From positions 1 through 15,156 of the forward strand of contig VBJR01000225.1 of assembly GCA_005880175.1 (NCBI GenBank): a stretch of DNA of 15,156 nt, written 5' to 3'. A program made the position numbers and the translations under genes. The notes beneath the pieces are model-generated. The model ran no database searches. It was given only the letters and a program-made list of their open reading frames with translations, and was not told the origin of the DNA. Source of the DNA: Chloroflexota bacterium. Lineage in GTDB: Bacteria > Chloroflexota > Dormibacteria > Dormibacterales > Dormibacteraceae. Of the stretch, positions 14,087 through 15,156 are shown one piece after another; the first letter of the stretch is position 1; each line of letters begins with the position of its first letter.

Positions 14087-15156
14087 GTGACGGACGAGGA
14101 CAAGCTCCGCACCTACCTGCGGAAGGTGACGGCCGAGCTCGTCACCGCCAACCGCCGGGTCCGCGAGCTGCAAGACGAGCTGGAGGAGCGGCACGTCGAG
14201 CCGGTCGCGATCGTCGGGATGAGCTGCCGGTACCCGGGCGGGGTGACGTCGCCGGCCGAGCTGTGGGAGCTGGTGGCGGGCGGTCGCGACGCGGTGTCGG
14301 GGCTGCCGGCCGACCGCGGCTGGGACCTGGAGCGACTGTACGACCCGGACCCCGATCAGCTGGGGACGGTGTCCACGAGCGGGGGCGGGTTCGTCGAGCA
14401 CATCGCCGAGTTCGACGCGGGGTTCTTCGGGATCAGCCCGCGCGAGGCGCTGGCGATGGACCCGCAGCAGCGGCTGGTGCTGGAGGCGGCGTGGGAGGCG
14501 TTCGAGGACGCGGGCATCGACCCGACGTCGCTGCGCGGCTCCGACACCGGCGTGTTCTGCGGCGTGATGTCCACCGACGAGTACGGCTGGTCGTCGCGGC
14601 CCGAGGTCGAGGGGTTCCGCCTGACGGGCACGGCCACGAGCGTGGTCTCCGGCCGGGTCGCGTACACGTTCGGCCTGGAGGGCCCGGCGGTGACGGTGGA
14701 CACGGCCTGCTCGTCGTCGCTGGTGGCCCTCCACCTGGCCTCGCGGGCGCTGCGGGCCGGCGAGTGCTCGCTGGCCCTCGTGGGCGGCGTGACGATGATG
14801 TCGGGCCCGTTCGTTCTGGTGGAGTTCAGCCGGCAGCGCGGGCTCTCGCCCGACGGCCGCTGCAAGTCGTACGCGGCGGCGGCTGACGGGACGGGGTTCT
14901 CGGACGGGCTGGGCCTGCTGGTGCTGGAGCGGCTGTCGGAGGCGAGGAGGAACGGTCACCGGGTGCTGGCGGTGGTGCGTGGGAGCGCGGTCAACCAGGA
15001 CGGCGCCAGCAACGGCCTGACGGCGCCCAATGGACTCTCGCAGGAGCGGGTGATCCGGCAGGCGCTGGCGAACGCGGGGCTGGGTCCGGCGGACGTGGAC
15101 GCGGTGGAGGGCCACGGGACGGGGACGAGGCTGGGGGACCCGATCGAGGCGCAGGC
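14087..15156 (+). CDS. Modular type I polyketide synthase, N-terminal docking helix and ketosynthase (partial, runs off right edge)
   Basis: GTG 14087 has GGAGGG at 14071-14076 and opens a frame without stop to the window end (356 codons). Residues about 4-36 ([20 protein letters not shown], then [13 protein letters not shown]) form a coiled-coil N-terminal docking domain of the kind that receives a chain from a separate upstream PKS subunit. The ketosynthase begins at [15 protein letters not shown] (38-52). It has DPQQRL (125-130), the active-site DTACSSS with Cys208, [21 protein letters not shown], and the first catalytic His in [12 protein letters not shown] (His343). The second His motif would lie beyond the window. 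It should catalyse decarboxylative condensation, extending a thioester-bound polyketide. Cys rather than Gln at the active site and the docking helix argue for an extension module, not a loading module. Product cannot be predicted. Confidence 0.95.
   Translation, partial: MTDEDKLRTYLRKVTAELVTANRRVRELQDELEERHVEPVAIVGMSCRYPGGVTSPAELWELVAGGRDAVSGLPADRGWDLERLYDPDPDQLGTVSTSGGGFVEHIAEFDAGFFGISPREALAMDPQQRLVLEAAWEAFEDAGIDPTSLRGSDTGVFCGVMSTDEYGWSSRPEVEGFRLTGTATSVVSGRVAYTFGLEGPAVTVDTACSSSLVALHLASRALRAGECSLALVGGVTMMSGPFVLVEFSRQRGLSPDGRCKSYAAAADGTGFSDGLGLLVLERLSEARRNGHRVLAVVRGSAVNQDGASNGLTAPNGLSQERVIRQALANAGLGPADVDAVEGHGTGTRLGDPIEAQ

Noticed and set aside
1..15156. tRNA, rRNA or riboswitch genes
   Set aside because: No cloverleaf, conserved rRNA segment or recognisable riboswitch core was seen while reading the intergenic regions.

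Overview
The window is very GC-rich (third codon positions almost all G or C). It carries AfsR-like, LuxR/LAL and XRE-TPR regulators, GTG starts and a modular type I polyketide synthase (PKS). This fits an antibiotic-producing actinobacterium of the Streptomyces or Streptosporangium kind; the species cannot be named from the sequence. It looks like the regulatory edge of a polyketide biosynthetic cluster.

Layout, left to right. Position 1-644 (minus) is the N-terminal ATPase part of a LAL-type LuxR regulator that runs off the left edge. A 340-bp divergent intergenic region separates it from an alpha/beta-hydrolase-LuxR fusion regulator (985-2037, plus). Two paralogous cysteine-containing hypothetical proteins follow, head to head (2043-2711 minus, 2902-3531 plus), with a perfect 14-bp dyad between them. 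Next come a 46-residue exported-peptide gene (3654-3794) with a near-consensus promoter and a perfect Shine-Dalgarno site, and an XRE-HTH/TPR regulator (3881-5155). A 482-bp non-coding stretch holds a 132-bp imperfect inverted repeat and several hairpins. A 1407-residue secreted subtilisin-like protein lies on the minus strand (5638-9861), divergent from an AfsR-like BTAD/NB-ARC/TPR regulator (10001-13059) that is split by an apparent -1 frameshift. Two tandem paralogous CC-W proteins (13101-13442, 13448-13744) start at a metal-repressor-like dyad. A second inverted-repeat element (13827-13985) precedes a type I PKS (14087 onward), which begins with a docking helix and a ketosynthase domain and runs off the right edge.

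How the parts may work together. Four different regulator classes beside a PKS suggest layered control of the cluster. The arrangement most worth testing is the exported mini-peptide, the HTH-TPR protein and the secreted S8-family protein. It resembles the peptide pheromone, cytoplasmic receptor and maturation protease logic of the Firmicutes RRNPP systems such as PlcR/PapR. That reading is inference from architecture and gene order, not a demonstrated function.
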